NCBI GenBank assembly: GCA_020634245.1
Contig: JACKCC010000025.1
Coordinates: 46,416-110,415, forward strand
Direction: 5' to 3'
Origin: Ardenticatenaceae bacterium
GTDB taxonomy: Bacteria > Chloroflexota > Anaerolineae > Promineifilales > Promineifilaceae
DNA: 64,000 nt
Shown piece by piece: positions 15,077-26,600 of the stretch; within the stretch, counting starts at the first letter, position 1; the number at the start of each line of letters is the position of its first letter. The notes beneath the pieces are model-generated. The model ran no database searches and was not told the DNA's origin. It worked only from the letters and a program-made list of their open reading frames with translations. A program made the translations under genes and the position numbers.

Positions 15077-18000
15077 TCATGCCTCATGATCTTCGCCTAG
15101 ATAAATGTAAGTCTTTCGTCCCAGCGTGCGGCCAATTTCTTGAACGGCCGTACGCATAATCGTTTCCACATCAGCCGAACTACGAATTCTCTGTGTAATC
15201 TGGCGCAGCATCTGTTCGCGTTGGGCACGAGACCTTTCATTGACCAGAAAACGCATATTTTCAATATTCGAACTAACCAAAGCCGCTATCTGACGCAGCA
15301 AGCTTTCATCACTGGCTTTGAACGTCTGGTCTTCCTTATACCCCACATTCATCACGCCAACCACATCATTACCAACAACTAGAGGGATGTGTAAAGATAA
15401 GGCAAAAACACCGTCCAAAGCCCCCTGCACAACGCGATTCTCTTGTAGAATCTCCTGCATAGGCGTTTCGGTCACAGGTATTTGAACCCCTAATGACAAG
15501 CCCAAATCATCATTCGACGTTGCAATAACTTCAAAATACTCTTTAGAGTCAGTTAACAACGATATACTGGTTTGTTGAACGCCCATGATTTTTGTCGTTT
15601 CATCCACAGAAACCTGATATATATCGTTCAATGAAGAGGCATGATTGAGAGCAGCACTCATCTCATTCAACAGCCCCAATCGCTGGGCTTGTTCCTCAGT
15701 TTGAGCCAGTGCTATCTGCGTTTGATCCGTTAAGCGCAGATTTTCAATTCGCGCTTGCAACTGTTCTGTAACCGATCGAATAATCTCGGCAATTTCGGCA
15801 TCAACCTCATCTTCATCTTCATCTGGCAAAACAGCCAGCCGGCCGATCGTTTCGCCGTGAATCGAGATGGGTTGAATAAGGGGTTTAGCCGACTGCCCAC
15901 CGCTGCCGGTTTCTAACCACAAATCAGCTTCTTCAGAAATGCTCGGCTTGAGCGAACCAACCTGACCGCGATTATAGACGTAACCCATCTCTTCCGGCGT
16001 GACGTAGTTGAGAAAATCTTGCCAGCCTTCCCGTGTTAAACGACGGGTCAAGTCAGCTAATTCATTGGCCTGTTTAGCCAATTTCTCCTCAACTTGTATA
16101 CGGTCTGTAATATCATGCACAAATCCGATAACGGCCGTTACCTTGCCATCCACATCTTTCAAAGGAGCCTTAATCGTATGAAGATAGCGTTGTTCACCAT
16201 CGACAACCGCCGGTTCGCTATCAATAACTTTCAACTGGCCGGATTCCATGATTTCCAGGTCATCGGCCCAGAAACCCCGGATACCTTCCTCAGGATTCCC
16301 CTTGACAATGTCTTCAGGAAAGCCAATATCCAAATCGTTCTTGCCGATGAACTCTTTGGGCGAGATTTGGAAGGCATCGGCATACCCTTTGTTAACCATC
16401 TGGTAACGATGATCCCGGTCTTTGACAAAAATCCAGTCCGGTGTCGAATCAATGATGGTGCGCAATAAAGTTTCATTAGCGCGAACCCTCCCTTCGGCCA
16501 TCTTCTGTTCGGTGATATCCTGTGCCAGACCAATGAAGTAAAGGATATTGCCATTCTCATCCTTCACCGCCGACCCGTTTGTAGTGTACCAGCGCCACTC
16601 ACCGTTCTTATGACGCTGACGGTAGACAATGCCGTGCTCGCTTTTGCCGGTAACGGCAATCTCTTCCATAAAAGTAAAAGCGTTAGCAATATCATCGGGG
16701 TGCAAAAATTCCGTAAAAGAATGTCCTTCTCCTTCTTCTACTGAATAGCCAAGTAGGTCCGTCCATGCTGGCGAGAGATAGGTGAAATTCCCATCAGGTG
16801 TCAAGGTAAAGACAATTTCACTCGCGTTGTCCAGAATGGTACGATACTGCTCTTCGTTTTCTTGTACCTCGTTTAGCAGGCGGACATTTTCCAGCGCGAT
16901 GGCGATTTGCGCGGCCAGCGTGGTTTGGATGTTGACGCTGTCTATGTCAAAGGCGTTAGTCTGGTTGGCTTGCACATCCAGCACGCCGACGAGCTTATCA
17001 CCGCTGATCATTGGCACCGCCATTTCAGAGCGGGTTTCCGGCAGCAGCGGGTGCGACAAGAAACCGGGGTCTGTCTGTACGTCGTTAATGATAACGCCTT
17101 GGCGGGTGCGGGCTGCACGGGCGACCAGAGATTGTTCCTGTGTCAGTGGAATGCGCCGGTCTTCGGCCGTCATCTTGCGTCCCACTTCACCGGCGCCAGC
17201 GGACAAGACCAGAGTTTCGCCTTGTGGGTCGAGCAGATAGATGTGCGTATGGTACAGGTTGAATTGTTCTTTGGTCAAATCAACCACCTCTTGCAGCAGC
17301 TTTTCCTGCTCAAGCGTCGTAGCTACGGTCTTAGAAAGTTCAGCAACAATCTGCAGGTCTTGTGCTTGTTTGGCTATTGCCTCCTCATTACGTTTACGCT
17401 CGGTGATGTCCTGGTTTGCACCATAGATGCGCAAAATATTACCGTATTCATCGCGCTCAAGGTTGATATTAACCGAGACGTAGCCGATGCCGCCGTCAGC
17501 GTAAAGAATGCGATGCTCCAATAAATTATCGTAATGCCGGCCCGAAGAGGTGAGTGTCCGCTCGATTTCGGCGCCCACCATGGGTATATCATCTGGGTAG
17601 ACAAAGTGCAGCGCGTAATAAGCCGAGGGCAGTTGATAGCCACCGTGCTGTTCAGCGGTAGTGCGGAAGAGCGCATAGAACTGATCATTGAAGGTGAACA
17701 TGTCCTTCTCGGCATCGTATTCCCAATAGGCCAGTTTGGCAACCTCGAGCGCCTGGGACAATTCGGCTTCGCTCTGGCGCAAGGTCTCTTCGACTTTAAT
17801 ACGGGTGGTTATATCATGCACGAAGCCGACAACGCCTGTAACATTTCCTTCTGCATCTCGAAGAGGTGTTTTGATTGTACTAAGGAAAACGTCTTTTCCA
17901 CCGACGACAGCGGGTTCAATATCAATGACTTTCATTTCCCCGCATGCCATTACCTCTTTGTCATCCGGCCAGAATCCCACGATTCCTTTCTCAGGATTCC

Positions 18001-21000
18001 CTTTCACTATATCTTCAGGGAATCCAATGTCTAAATCATTCTTGCCGATGAAATCTTCAGGGTGTATCTGGAACGTATCAGCATACCCTTTGTTGACCAT
18101 CTGATAGCGATGATCTTGGTCTTTAACAAAAATCCAGTCCGGCGTGGAATCAATGATGGTACGCATCAATGTTTCATTAGCCCGAACCTTTTCTTCAGCC
18201 GCTTTGCGGTCGGTAATATCAATCAAACTGGTGATGATGGCGGGTTCGCCTTCAAACTCGATTAGTCGTGCTGAGAGCAAAGCCCAGAACACCTCGCCAT
18301 CTGTGCGACGCAGTTGCAGCTGATAGTTGTTGATGCTGCCTTCTGTCTGGATTTTGCCGACAACGGCCGTTCTGTCCTCATTGTCCACGTAGAAATTGGG
18401 AGTCGCATTGCCGACCAACTCATCCAACGGCATGCGTACCATTTGCGCCAGATGTTCATTGGCGTATCCAATCTCGCCGCTCTTGATCCGTGAAATCACG
18501 ATCGGCACTGTGATGGAGCGCAGGATAGTTTCTGTGTGTTCCTTTGCCGCTTGCAGTGCTTCTGCTGCCGTCTTCTGTTCGGTAATGTCCTGCGCCAGAC
18601 CGACAAAGTAGAGGAAGTTGCCATCCTCGTCTGTGGCCATTGAACCGTTTGCGGAGAACCAACGCCAGGAGCCATTCTCATGCTGAATGCGATACTGAAT
18701 ACCGCGCTGGCTTTCACCTGTAGCGAAGATGCGCTCCATAAATGCAAAGATTTTTGCAGTATCATCTGGATGCACATATGAGGTAAACGGCCGTCCCAAT
18801 GCCTCCTCGATTGAATAACCTAGCAGATTGGTCCATGCTGGCGAGAGATAGTTGGGAGATCCATCTGGATTCAAGGTAAAGATAATTTCGTTGGCGTTGT
18901 CCAGAATAGTGCGGGAACGTTCTTCACTTTCACGCAGCGCTTCCTGTACTTGCTTGCGGTCTGTAACATCACGCACCACAGCAAAGACCGCTCCTTTACC
19001 ACCCATTTGAATAGGGGTAAGCACAACTTCTGCAGCGAAATCCTCGTCGTTAACACGACGATGTATCCACTCGAAACGATGATTGCCTTTTCCCAACGCT
19101 ATTTGAATCATCTCATCAGCCTTCGCGCCGGATGGCCGCCCGTCTGGCTGCATTTCCGGGGAGATTTGCGACGGGTGTAGCGAGAGAACTTCTTCCTTAG
19201 ATGAAGCACGCAGCATGTCGACTGTTGCCTGATTGCAATCTACAAATAGATTGTCTTCTAGAATGAGGTAGGCATCAGATGACTGTTCAAAAAGGCTGCG
19301 GAACTTTTCTTCACTTTGATGTAGCGTGATTTCAACCTGCTTGCGGCTGGTAATATCGTGAACAAAGCCCACCAGGCCGGTGACTTCACCATCGGCGCTG
19401 TGCAACGGGGCCTTAACAGTGTGCAGCGTCCGAGTTTCCCCATCGACAACGGCCGGTTCTTCATCAATGATTTTGCGCTCGCCCCTGGCCATAATTTCAT
19501 TATCATCAGCCCAGAAGCCACGGATGCCCTTTTCAGAATTCCCTTTTACGATGTCTTCGGGGAAGCCAATGTCCAGGTCATTCTTGCCGATGAATGCTTC
19601 CGGTGCGATATGCATAGAGTCGGCGTACCCCTGGTTGACCAACCGGTAGCGATGTTCGCGGTCTTTAACAAAAATCCAGTCAGGCGTGGAATCAATGATC
19701 GTGCGCAATAATGTTTCGCGCTCCCGAATCGTTTCCTCAACGCGACGACGTACAATTAAATTGGCCACAGTACCAGCATAAGCAAACAGGAGTTCTGATT
19801 GATATGGTTTAAGCGGCTGACCCGTTACCAGGTTATCTGCAAAAATAACACCAATCGGCGATTCCTCTGCCCACATAGCGGCACCAATATGCCAACCATG
19901 CCCGACCACTTCGCCTTCCTGCAACAAATCAGCGTCTTCCGACACTCTCAGGCGCGTTCGACTGAGAATGAAGGTTTTGATTGTCTCTGGATCGGTGATG
20001 ATATGTTCTGGGCTTTGCTCACTACGAATGTTGCCTGCGGTATCCACACCATAGGTTCCCAAAAGGGTATCTTTTGCCTCATTCAACAAGAACATACCAA
20101 TGCGCTCAAATCCCAATCGATTATATGCCAGTTCAATCGCACGACGGTACAGTTCATCCAGATCGTTCACCTGCAACAACTCGGTGTTTATTTCATGCAA
20201 AACACGCTGCATATCGAGGTATTCCTGAACGACCTCTTGCGATTGTTCCACCTCGGCCAAAGCGACCTGGGTTTGTTTCAGCAAGTTGGCATTTTGGATA
20301 GCGATACCAACCTGCTGACCAACTGCTTGTAAGAAAACTGTATTGGCTTCATCAGAGGCTAGGGGACGAGTGCTAAACAGACAAATCGTGCCAAACGTAT
20401 TCCCTTTGGCTTCAATAGGGACACCTTGATACGATTCGTAACCCATACTGATAAGCCCGCTAACATCAACAGGTGCATCATCAGTTAAGTCAACAACCAC
20501 AACTGTTTCCCGCCGCCGATAAACCAAATCGCACAACGTGTTATCTAGCCCTTGTTTCTGTAGTGTGTGCAAGAATGGGTCCGGTAAACGATGACTGAAG
20601 AGTTCCAGCGCTTGCGTATCCGGATTTTCCAGGCTGATTAACCCGGCTTCAAATTTAGTCGCGGCTAACACTCTGTCTAGCACGCTTTCCAGAATAGTTT
20701 GTAACTCAAGGGTTCGGCTGGATTCTTTAGTAATATCCAACAAAGCCTCTGTTTCTGCCAAAGAGGTTCGGGCATTTTCAAAAGAGCGGGCGTTTTCCAG
20801 GGCAACGGCGATTTGGGCGGCCAGGGTTGTTTGAATGATGATGTCTTGTTGGGTAAACTGGCTAATCTGGCCAGCCTGAACGTCCATAACCCCTATCAAT
20901 TTGTTGCCGATGAGCATGGGAACTGCCATTTCCGCCCTGGTATCTGGCAGCAGAGGGTGGGGCAGAAATGCAGGATTGTTTAATACGTCGTTTTCGATGA

Positions 21001-22495
21001 TACCCTGTCGCGTGCGGGCAGCCTGAGCTACTAATGATTGTTCCTGGTTTAAGGGAATGCTGCGCTTTTCGGCTACCATCTTTTGACCGATTTCACCGGC
21101 ACCAGCGGTTAAGATTAATGTATCGCCGGCTTTGTTGAGCAGATAAACGTGGGCGTGGTAAAGGCCAAATCGTTCCTTTGTCAAGTCAACGACTTCTTGC
21201 AGCAACTTATCGGTTTCCAGGATGCTGGCTGTAGATGCGCTTACGCGTGCTACGGTTTCCATTTCAGCCGCCCGTTTGGCCAGGGCTTCTTCGGCCAGTT
21301 TACGGTCGGTGATATCGACGAGCGTGGTAATAATTGCTCGCTGGTTATCGTATTCAGTGAGTCGATTTGATATTAATGCCCAGCGAGGCTCGCCTTTGCG
21401 CAAGATGGGCAGTTCCATGTTGTCAACACCGCCATGAGTCAGTGTTCCACGGACGACTTTGGCGCGATCTTCCGGGTTTTGGTAGAAGTTTGGCGTCTGG
21501 CTGCCAACGATTTCGTCTGCTTGCAAATCCATCATTTCCATGACACGATCGTTGGCATAAAGCACGGTACCGTCGTCCAGCCGTGAAATGATGAGTGGCA
21601 GGGTGACGGATTCAAGGACGGCACGGGTGCGTTTCTGAGAGTCTTCTAATTGTTGCAGGGTTTGTTTACGTTCGGTGATCTCCAGGAAGGTGGAGATGAG
21701 GGCCGGTTCGCCCTGATAGTTGAAAGGTTTGATTGACAGGAGTACCCAGATGAGTTCGCCGTCACTCTTTTTTATTTGGAGTTCGTAGTTGGTCCGTACG
21801 CCTTGTGCCCGCAGTTTGGTCAGGAGAGTTGTTCTATCATCGGCATTGGCATAAAAATCGGGGGTAATATTGCCGATGAGCAGCTCAGTGGTCGTGCCTA
21901 TCATATCGGCCAGGAGGTCGTTGGCGTAGAGAATCAGTCCGTCGCTGATGCGGGAAATGAGTAGTGGCGTGGTAATAGATTCCAGTATAGTCTGGGATTG
22001 TCTCTGGGTTTTGCGTAAGTTCTCTTCCGACAAACAGGCATTGGCAGCGGCGGCAAGTTTTTCCTGCAACGGCCGTAACGACTTAATTAAAACCGGGTCT
22101 AGTGCTTGTTTGTTTTTAATTAGAACCATCACCCCAAACCCTGGTACGTCAAGTAAGTGGTAAAAATTATCATCTCCACTCTGGCCAACCAAGGGTAGGG
22201 TATCCAAAAGCTGAGACATTTGCGTTGTATTGGGTGCGGTTGGTAGTTGAGTCAGGGCGGCCTGGTATGTTATATTCCGCGACGTATGGCGAGGGATTGT
22301 ATACACTTCTTCTAAGCGAAATGCATCGCCTTCGGCCTTGTATTGATAGACACCACCGGCCACGCAGTCCAACTTCTTGAGGAAAGCCAACAAACTGACT
22401 TTAAGCATGGCGCGCAAGTCCAGGCTTGTGCCAATAGACATCGCCAATTCATAAAGGATTTGTAAGGTCTGTATCTGGTTTAATGATTGTTTCAT
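15077..22495 (-). CDS. Giant cytosolic multi-PAS/GAF sensor without kinase
   Basis: About 2472 residues. Approximate order: GAF (1-160), PAS (169-289), PAS (289-409), GAF (412-575), GAF (589-745), GAF (759-915), PAS (922-1055), PAS, PAS, PAS, PAS, PAS (to 1705), GAF (1716-1882), PAS, PAS (1886-2139), a T-R-E-G-W module (2149-2269), GAF (2272-2419) and a conserved ~50-residue tail. That makes about ten PAS and six GAF domains. No HisKA, HATPase, GGDEF, EAL or receiver domain was found. Three PAS domains (D-S-T-P-D-W-I-F-V-K-D type) are nearly identical, indicating internal amplification. An in-frame TTG lies at 22507; the ATG at 22495 is preferred although its ribosome site is weak. It sits immediately before the kinase gene. 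It may be a ligand-binding or redox scaffold that docks on the kinase. Confidence 0.9.
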   Translation of the reverse strand: MKQSLNQIQTLQILYELAMSIGTSLDLRAMLKVSLLAFLKKLDCVAGGVYQYKAEGDAFRLEEVYTIPRHTSRNITYQAALTQLPTAPNTTQMSQLLDTLPLVGQSGDDNFYHLLDVPGFGVMVLIKNKQALDPVLIKSLRPLQEKLAAAANACLSEENLRKTQRQSQTILESITTPLLISRISDGLILYANDLLADMIGTTTELLIGNITPDFYANADDRTTLLTKLRAQGVRTNYELQIKKSDGELIWVLLSIKPFNYQGEPALISTFLEITERKQTLQQLEDSQKRTRAVLESVTLPLIISRLDDGTVLYANDRVMEMMDLQADEIVGSQTPNFYQNPEDRAKVVRGTLTHGGVDNMELPILRKGEPRWALISNRLTEYDNQRAIITTLVDITDRKLAEEALAKRAAEMETVARVSASTASILETDKLLQEVVDLTKERFGLYHAHVYLLNKAGDTLILTAGAGEIGQKMVAEKRSIPLNQEQSLVAQAARTRQGIIENDVLNNPAFLPHPLLPDTRAEMAVPMLIGNKLIGVMDVQAGQISQFTQQDIIIQTTLAAQIAVALENARSFENARTSLAETEALLDITKESSRTLELQTILESVLDRVLAATKFEAGLISLENPDTQALELFSHRLPDPFLHTLQKQGLDNTLCDLVYRRRETVVVVDLTDDAPVDVSGLISMGYESYQGVPIEAKGNTFGTICLFSTRPLASDEANTVFLQAVGQQVGIAIQNANLLKQTQVALAEVEQSQEVVQEYLDMQRVLHEINTELLQVNDLDELYRRAIELAYNRLGFERIGMFLLNEAKDTLLGTYGVDTAGNIRSEQSPEHIITDPETIKTFILSRTRLRVSEDADLLQEGEVVGHGWHIGAAMWAEESPIGVIFADNLVTGQPLKPYQSELLFAYAGTVANLIVRRRVEETIRERETLLRTIIDSTPDWIFVKDREHRYRLVNQGYADSMHIAPEAFIGKNDLDIGFPEDIVKGNSEKGIRGFWADDNEIMARGERKIIDEEPAVVDGETRTLHTVKAPLHSADGEVTGLVGFVHDITSRKQVEITLHQSEEKFRSLFEQSSDAYLILEDNLFVDCNQATVDMLRASSKEEVLSLHPSQISPEMQPDGRPSGAKADEMIQIALGKGNHRFEWIHRRVNDEDFAAEVVLTPIQMGGKGAVFAVVRDVTDRKQVQEALRESEERSRTILDNANEIIFTLNPDGSPNYLSPAWTNLLGYSIEEALGRPFTSYVHPDDTAKIFAFMERIFATGESQRGIQYRIQHENGSWRWFSANGSMATDEDGNFLYFVGLAQDITEQKTAAEALQAAKEHTETILRSITVPIVISRIKSGEIGYANEHLAQMVRMPLDELVGNATPNFYVDNEDRTAVVGKIQTEGSINNYQLQLRRTDGEVFWALLSARLIEFEGEPAIITSLIDITDRKAAEEKVRANETLMRTIIDSTPDWIFVKDQDHRYQMVNKGYADTFQIHPEDFIGKNDLDIGFPEDIVKGNPEKGIVGFWPDDKEVMACGEMKVIDIEPAVVGGKDVFLSTIKTPLRDAEGNVTGVVGFVHDITTRIKVEETLRQSEAELSQALEVAKLAYWEYDAEKDMFTFNDQFYALFRTTAEQHGGYQLPSAYYALHFVYPDDIPMVGAEIERTLTSSGRHYDNLLEHRILYADGGIGYVSVNINLERDEYGNILRIYGANQDITERKRNEEAIAKQAQDLQIVAELSKTVATTLEQEKLLQEVVDLTKEQFNLYHTHIYLLDPQGETLVLSAGAGEVGRKMTAEDRRIPLTQEQSLVARAARTRQGVIINDVQTDPGFLSHPLLPETRSEMAVPMISGDKLVGVLDVQANQTNAFDIDSVNIQTTLAAQIAIALENVRLLNEVQENEEQYRTILDNASEIVFTLTPDGNFTYLSPAWTDLLGYSVEEGEGHSFTEFLHPDDIANAFTFMEEIAVTGKSEHGIVYRQRHKNGEWRWYTTNGSAVKDENGNILYFIGLAQDITEQKMAEGRVRANETLLRTIIDSTPDWIFVKDRDHRYQMVNKGYADAFQISPKEFIGKNDLDIGFPEDIVKGNPEEGIRGFWADDLEIMESGQLKVIDSEPAVVDGEQRYLHTIKAPLKDVDGKVTAVIGFVHDITDRIQVEEKLAKQANELADLTRRLTREGWQDFLNYVTPEEMGYVYNRGQVGSLKPSISEEADLWLETGSGGQSAKPLIQPISIHGETIGRLAVLPDEDEDEVDAEIAEIIRSVTEQLQARIENLRLTDQTQIALAQTEEQAQRLGLLNEMSAALNHASSLNDIYQVSVDETTKIMGVQQTSISLLTDSKEYFEVIATSNDDLGLSLGVQIPVTETPMQEILQENRVVQGALDGVFALSLHIPLVVGNDVVGVMNVGYKEDQTFKASDESLLRQIAALVSSNIENMRFLVNERSRAQREQMLRQITQRIRSSADVETIMRTAVQEIGRTLGRKTYIYLGEDHEA
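16090..19720. repeat. Three near-identical PAS-coding segments
   Basis: Segments at about 16100-16490, 17800-18190 and 19330-19720 encode the same PAS type (S-T-P-D-W-I-F-V-K-D followed by I-G-K-N-D-L-D-I-G-F-P-E-D) and share long runs of DNA identity. They are spaced by about 1700 and 1540 bases. Confidence 0.8.
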
Positions 22496-22566
22496 AAGTC
22501 GGTTCAACCTACTGATTAAGTCAATGCCTGCTTCCGAATAGAGCAGGGTTCAAACCATGGCGGCCA

Positions 22567-23685
22567 TCATTCCATAACTGCGATAACGGCCGTTTTATTA
22601 TAAAATTCCAAATAATTCTCACCACTATTGGCAATCTCACCCAACGTCAAAGCCCCTACCAGGGACGTCGCCTGGTCATATACCGCATTAAGTTCCTGAG
22701 CAAACTCATCTTCCAGAAACAAAACGCGAGAGATACAATCGATAAAAAGTGTTGTAGAGGCGGGGTCGCCAGCCTTAAAATGAGCCTTCCCTTGCTTAAC
22801 GGCGCGAGCAGCCGCCTGAACCAACGATTGAGTATCGCCAGTCATGATATCTACATAGGATTCACTTGGCACCTCGCCTACGCAAACCAGCGAACTGCCA
22901 TCAATCACTGCGATGGGATCACGGATAACCTTTTCAGACCCTAACCGGTTGATCCCAAATGGATAACCTTTAGCCAGGTCAAAAAAGTTTTCCGGCGTAA
23001 TCGTGATATCGGCTTCTTCAGCCAGGATCTCACGGTAAACATCAAAAGCAGGCCGCCAGTCCAGTGTCTTTATGACATTTTTTTCAGACTCGGTAACCTT
23101 AAAAGGCCCTCGAATACTGTGCCAGCCGTGGCTGACACCAATGCCGCTAGCCGTCTTTAACAAAGCAAGAACGGCGCTGTCTTGAACAAGTCCCTGGTTG
23201 GTAAAAAGGCAGGGCTGTTGAACAAGTGTTAGGGACCCCGCCCCACCACCTATATAATTAATTTCCAAACCAAACACATTAAACAGGCTATCGATTAGCG
23301 CACTGATTCTCGTAGACAGCCCATCAACAAAAACCATCATAGTCTGGGCTTCTCCCAACTCCGGATATTGTTCATCAATTACGTCATCATAATCAACAGC
23401 AGGATTGCTGAGGCCCGGAATGACCAGGACATCGGGCGTCTCCAACAAACCAATGACCAGCGTGCCTCTGGTTAATTTGGTTTGGGCCAAGATGAGTTGA
23501 GGGAAAACGCCACCCAACAACGGGATTGAGACATTGGTTAATATCTCATTCACATTTTCGGGCTTGAAGCCATTGGCCTCACAGGCCAGGATAAGGAGAC
23601 CTTTAACTGCATCGTTGGCTAATGTTTCTTCCACAATATTTTGGAAATTCTCAATTGTTCCGGTGTGATCTGCTTTGATTATCAT
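22567..23685 (-). CDS. FIST-domain sensory protein
   Basis: A 372-residue cytosolic protein of the FIST family (F-box and intracellular signal transduction, N- and C-terminal halves). These domains are predicted small-ligand sensors, perhaps for amino acids. The N-terminal half carries L-L-I-L-A-C-E-A-N-G and P-L-L-G-G-V-F-P; the C-terminal half has S-H-G-W and the Y-P-F-G-I-N-R motif typical of the FIST_C region. The start at 23685 has GGAG 10 bases upstream, whereas the longest open frame would run into the upstream gene. It lies 7 bases after the 1888-aa sensor gene and 71 bases before the 2476-aa sensor gene, so it belongs to the same signalling operon. Confidence 0.88.
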   Translation of the reverse strand: MIIKADHTGTIENFQNIVEETLANDAVKGLLILACEANGFKPENVNEILTNVSIPLLGGVFPQLILAQTKLTRGTLVIGLLETPDVLVIPGLSNPAVDYDDVIDEQYPELGEAQTMMVFVDGLSTRISALIDSLFNVFGLEINYIGGGAGSLTLVQQPCLFTNQGLVQDSAVLALLKTASGIGVSHGWHSIRGPFKVTESEKNVIKTLDWRPAFDVYREILAEEADITITPENFFDLAKGYPFGINRLGSEKVIRDPIAVIDGSSLVCVGEVPSESYVDIMTGDTQSLVQAAARAVKQGKAHFKAGDPASTTLFIDCISRVLFLEDEFAQELNAVYDQATSLVGALTLGEIANSGENYLEFYNKTAVIAVME

Positions 23686-23692
23686 GATAGTT

Positions 23693-26600
23693 TTACTCCA
23701 ATGAATGGCCGTTCCTCTGCTTTGCAGTTGATAATTCCACAACAGCTTTCTTTAGTTTGAGCGCCTGACCGAGTTCGGAAACGGCCGTTTCCAAAGCACT
23801 CTGAACCGTCGGCGCAGTCTGAATCTTCTGACTGATACTGTTGATCAATGCTTCCCGTTCGGCACGGCGGCGGGCCGTTTGGAACTGTTGGATATTCTGA
23901 ATGGCCACACCAATCGTATCGGCCAACGTTTCCAACAAACGTTGATCCTGTTCATTGTAGGTGCGCACCGCTTGCAGGCTGTTCAAGGCCATCACGCCAA
24001 TAACTTCATTAGCCACAATCATCGGCGTTCCCAGGTAGCAGTCTGTCTGGCGGCTGCCAACCACAACTGCACCTTCTTTTTGGGCTTGCTGGTTGGGATC
24101 AATTGGATCCAAAAGGCGCAAGATGGAATCTCTGGCAGCAATAATTTGGCCCGCATAACCGCCATTGCTCAATAGGCGTGGCGGAACGCTGAGAAATCCT
24201 TCTTGATCAGAGAAGAAATAAGGGAAAGAAATTGTCGCCGCTTCTTTATGGTAGAGGGCGAAGTACAGACTCTGGGCATTGAATGTATCCCGCAGCAGCG
24301 ACCCAACCGATTCAAAGAGGCTGGGTAAATCTGATTGTGAACTCGCCAGGTCACTAACCGCATTGATAAGAGCCAATTCAGCAGCGCGCTGCTCGGTCTC
24401 GCTAAACAAGCGGACGTTCTCCATAGCCACAGCCATATGGTTGGCTATACCCAACAGCAAATTCTTATCCGATTCGGTGTATGGATGGAATTGATAATTC
24501 TGCACCGAAATTGCGCCGATGACTTTAGGCCCAACCTGTAAAGGCACAAATAACATAGATGTAGGCGCTTTCATGGTGGCCATCAAGGTGTCGGTTATTT
24601 TCTGCTGTTCGGCATATTCTTCGGGCGAATAATTGGCCAGAAGTGGTTCGCCTGATTGAATCACCTGTACCACTTCGATGGATGGGTCGGCCGGAAGCGG
24701 ATCCTCATGGTAAACCTGGCCGTGATCAAATGTGTATGGTAGATGAATTAACTGTTGTTCCTCATCATAAAGGGCAACGAAAAAGGCATCGTTTAAGATA
24801 ACGCGTTCAATTTGCTCGTGAACGGCCGTAAACAACTGATCCTGATCAAGCTGCTGCGAAACGACGTGGGCCACCTGGTTCAGCACGGCCAGCTCCTCAG
24901 CTCGTCTTTCGGCTGCGGTAAAGAGCCGGGCATTCTGTACGGCCGTTGCCACCTGGAACATCGTCGTTTCGGCCATCCTGAGCTGGTCCGCCGTTATCAA
25001 GCTGCCGCCTTCCACAGTACTTATAGCCACTGTACCGATCAGGTCGCGCCCTGAAATCATGGGAATAACGGACATAGATCGAGTGCCAGTTTTAAGTATC
25101 CTTTCGCGGATCTGAGGAGGAAGCACAGAATTGGCAACATCTTCAACCACAACGGTTTGCCTGGTTTGCAGCGCCTGGTTAATAATCGGGTCTTGATCAA
25201 CAGGGAAAACCGAACCAACCGGTGAGGGCAGTCCTGCCGGATGGTGTGATGCTACCAATCTCAGCATATCCCCGGCCACGTCTATCAAACCAATGGTCAC
25301 TGAAGGGACTTGTAAAACTTCGCCCAATTCCTTGACCAGGAAATCCAAACCCGTTTCCACATCCTGCACGGCGTTGATTTCATTCACGATTCGGTTGATA
25401 AAGGCCAATTCTTTAGCATGTTCTTCTGACTGTGTATAGAGCCGGGCATTTTGTACGGCCGTTGCCGCCTGGAAAATAATCGTCTCGGCCAGGCCCAATT
25501 GTTCCGGCGACAAACGGCGGCCCTCCTTCACCAGGTCAATACCCACGGTTCCCACAATCTCATTACCGGCAAACATAGGAATGAGATATAACGAATTAAC
25601 ACCACGCCGCCGCATACCATCATGGACCGGCTCAGTTAGCGGGCTGTGCTGCGCATCCTCAACAAAAACAGTCTGGCGTGTCGCCAACAGTTCCTGCGTT
25701 AACGCATTACCTTCAATCGGAATCACAAACCCCAGGCTGCTGCCAGCATTTTCCGGATTATAGGTTTCAGCAACGACAGTCAAACCACTCAAGTCTTTAT
25801 TCAGCAAAGCAATGGCCACCTCTTGCACATTGATTGCTTGCGACAATTCTTCAGCGACAACTTGCAAACTATCTTCAACATTAAATGAGGCGGCCACCTT
25901 GGCCACAACACGGTTAATGATTGCCAATTCCCTGGCACGTTCCTGTGTTTCTGTCAACAGCCGTTTATTTTCAATAACTGAAGAAAGGATAGAAGCAATA
26001 CGCAGCATCAGGCCTTGATCGCTTTCTGTATAAACATACCGTTCTTTGCTGCCCACATTAAGCGTGCCAATAATCCCCGAACCAGTAAGCAGCGGAACAA
26101 CCAGTGAAGAACAAATACCTGTCTGGGTATTGGGCTGGTCATCTTGTGTAACCAGAATTTCGCCCGTTTTAATCGCTTTTTCAATAAAGCTGCCGGCCAA
26201 CACTTGATCGACGCGAACTGGCACATTTTCTTCATCACCAACCAAAGAAACAATCGAGTAGTGCTCACCCTTATCGTCCAAAATTGCTAATGAAACCCGA
26301 TTCGATGGCAGAATTTGTTTTGTGCTGTCAGCAACAATCGCAAAAATGTCATCCATCGTTTCCGCACGGTTTAGCTGCTCACTGGTTTGATTGAGAACAG
26401 CACGGCGGCGGGACTGTTCAGCCGTTTCGGCCAATGCCATCTCTGTCTGAGCCGTCAATCGTAAGTTCTCAATATGAGCGCTCAATCGATTAGCAACCTC
26501 AGTAATAATCTCAGCGGCATCATCGGTCAAATGCTGCGGCTCAGCCACACCGATACGCCCAATAGGTTCACCCAACACTTGAATGGGTTGGCTTAATATT

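Noticed and set aside
15077..22495. Cryptic kinase or GGDEF/EAL output in the giant PAS/GAF protein
   Set aside because: I searched the translation for H-box, N-box, GGDEF and EAL motifs and found none; it ends in the common tail.
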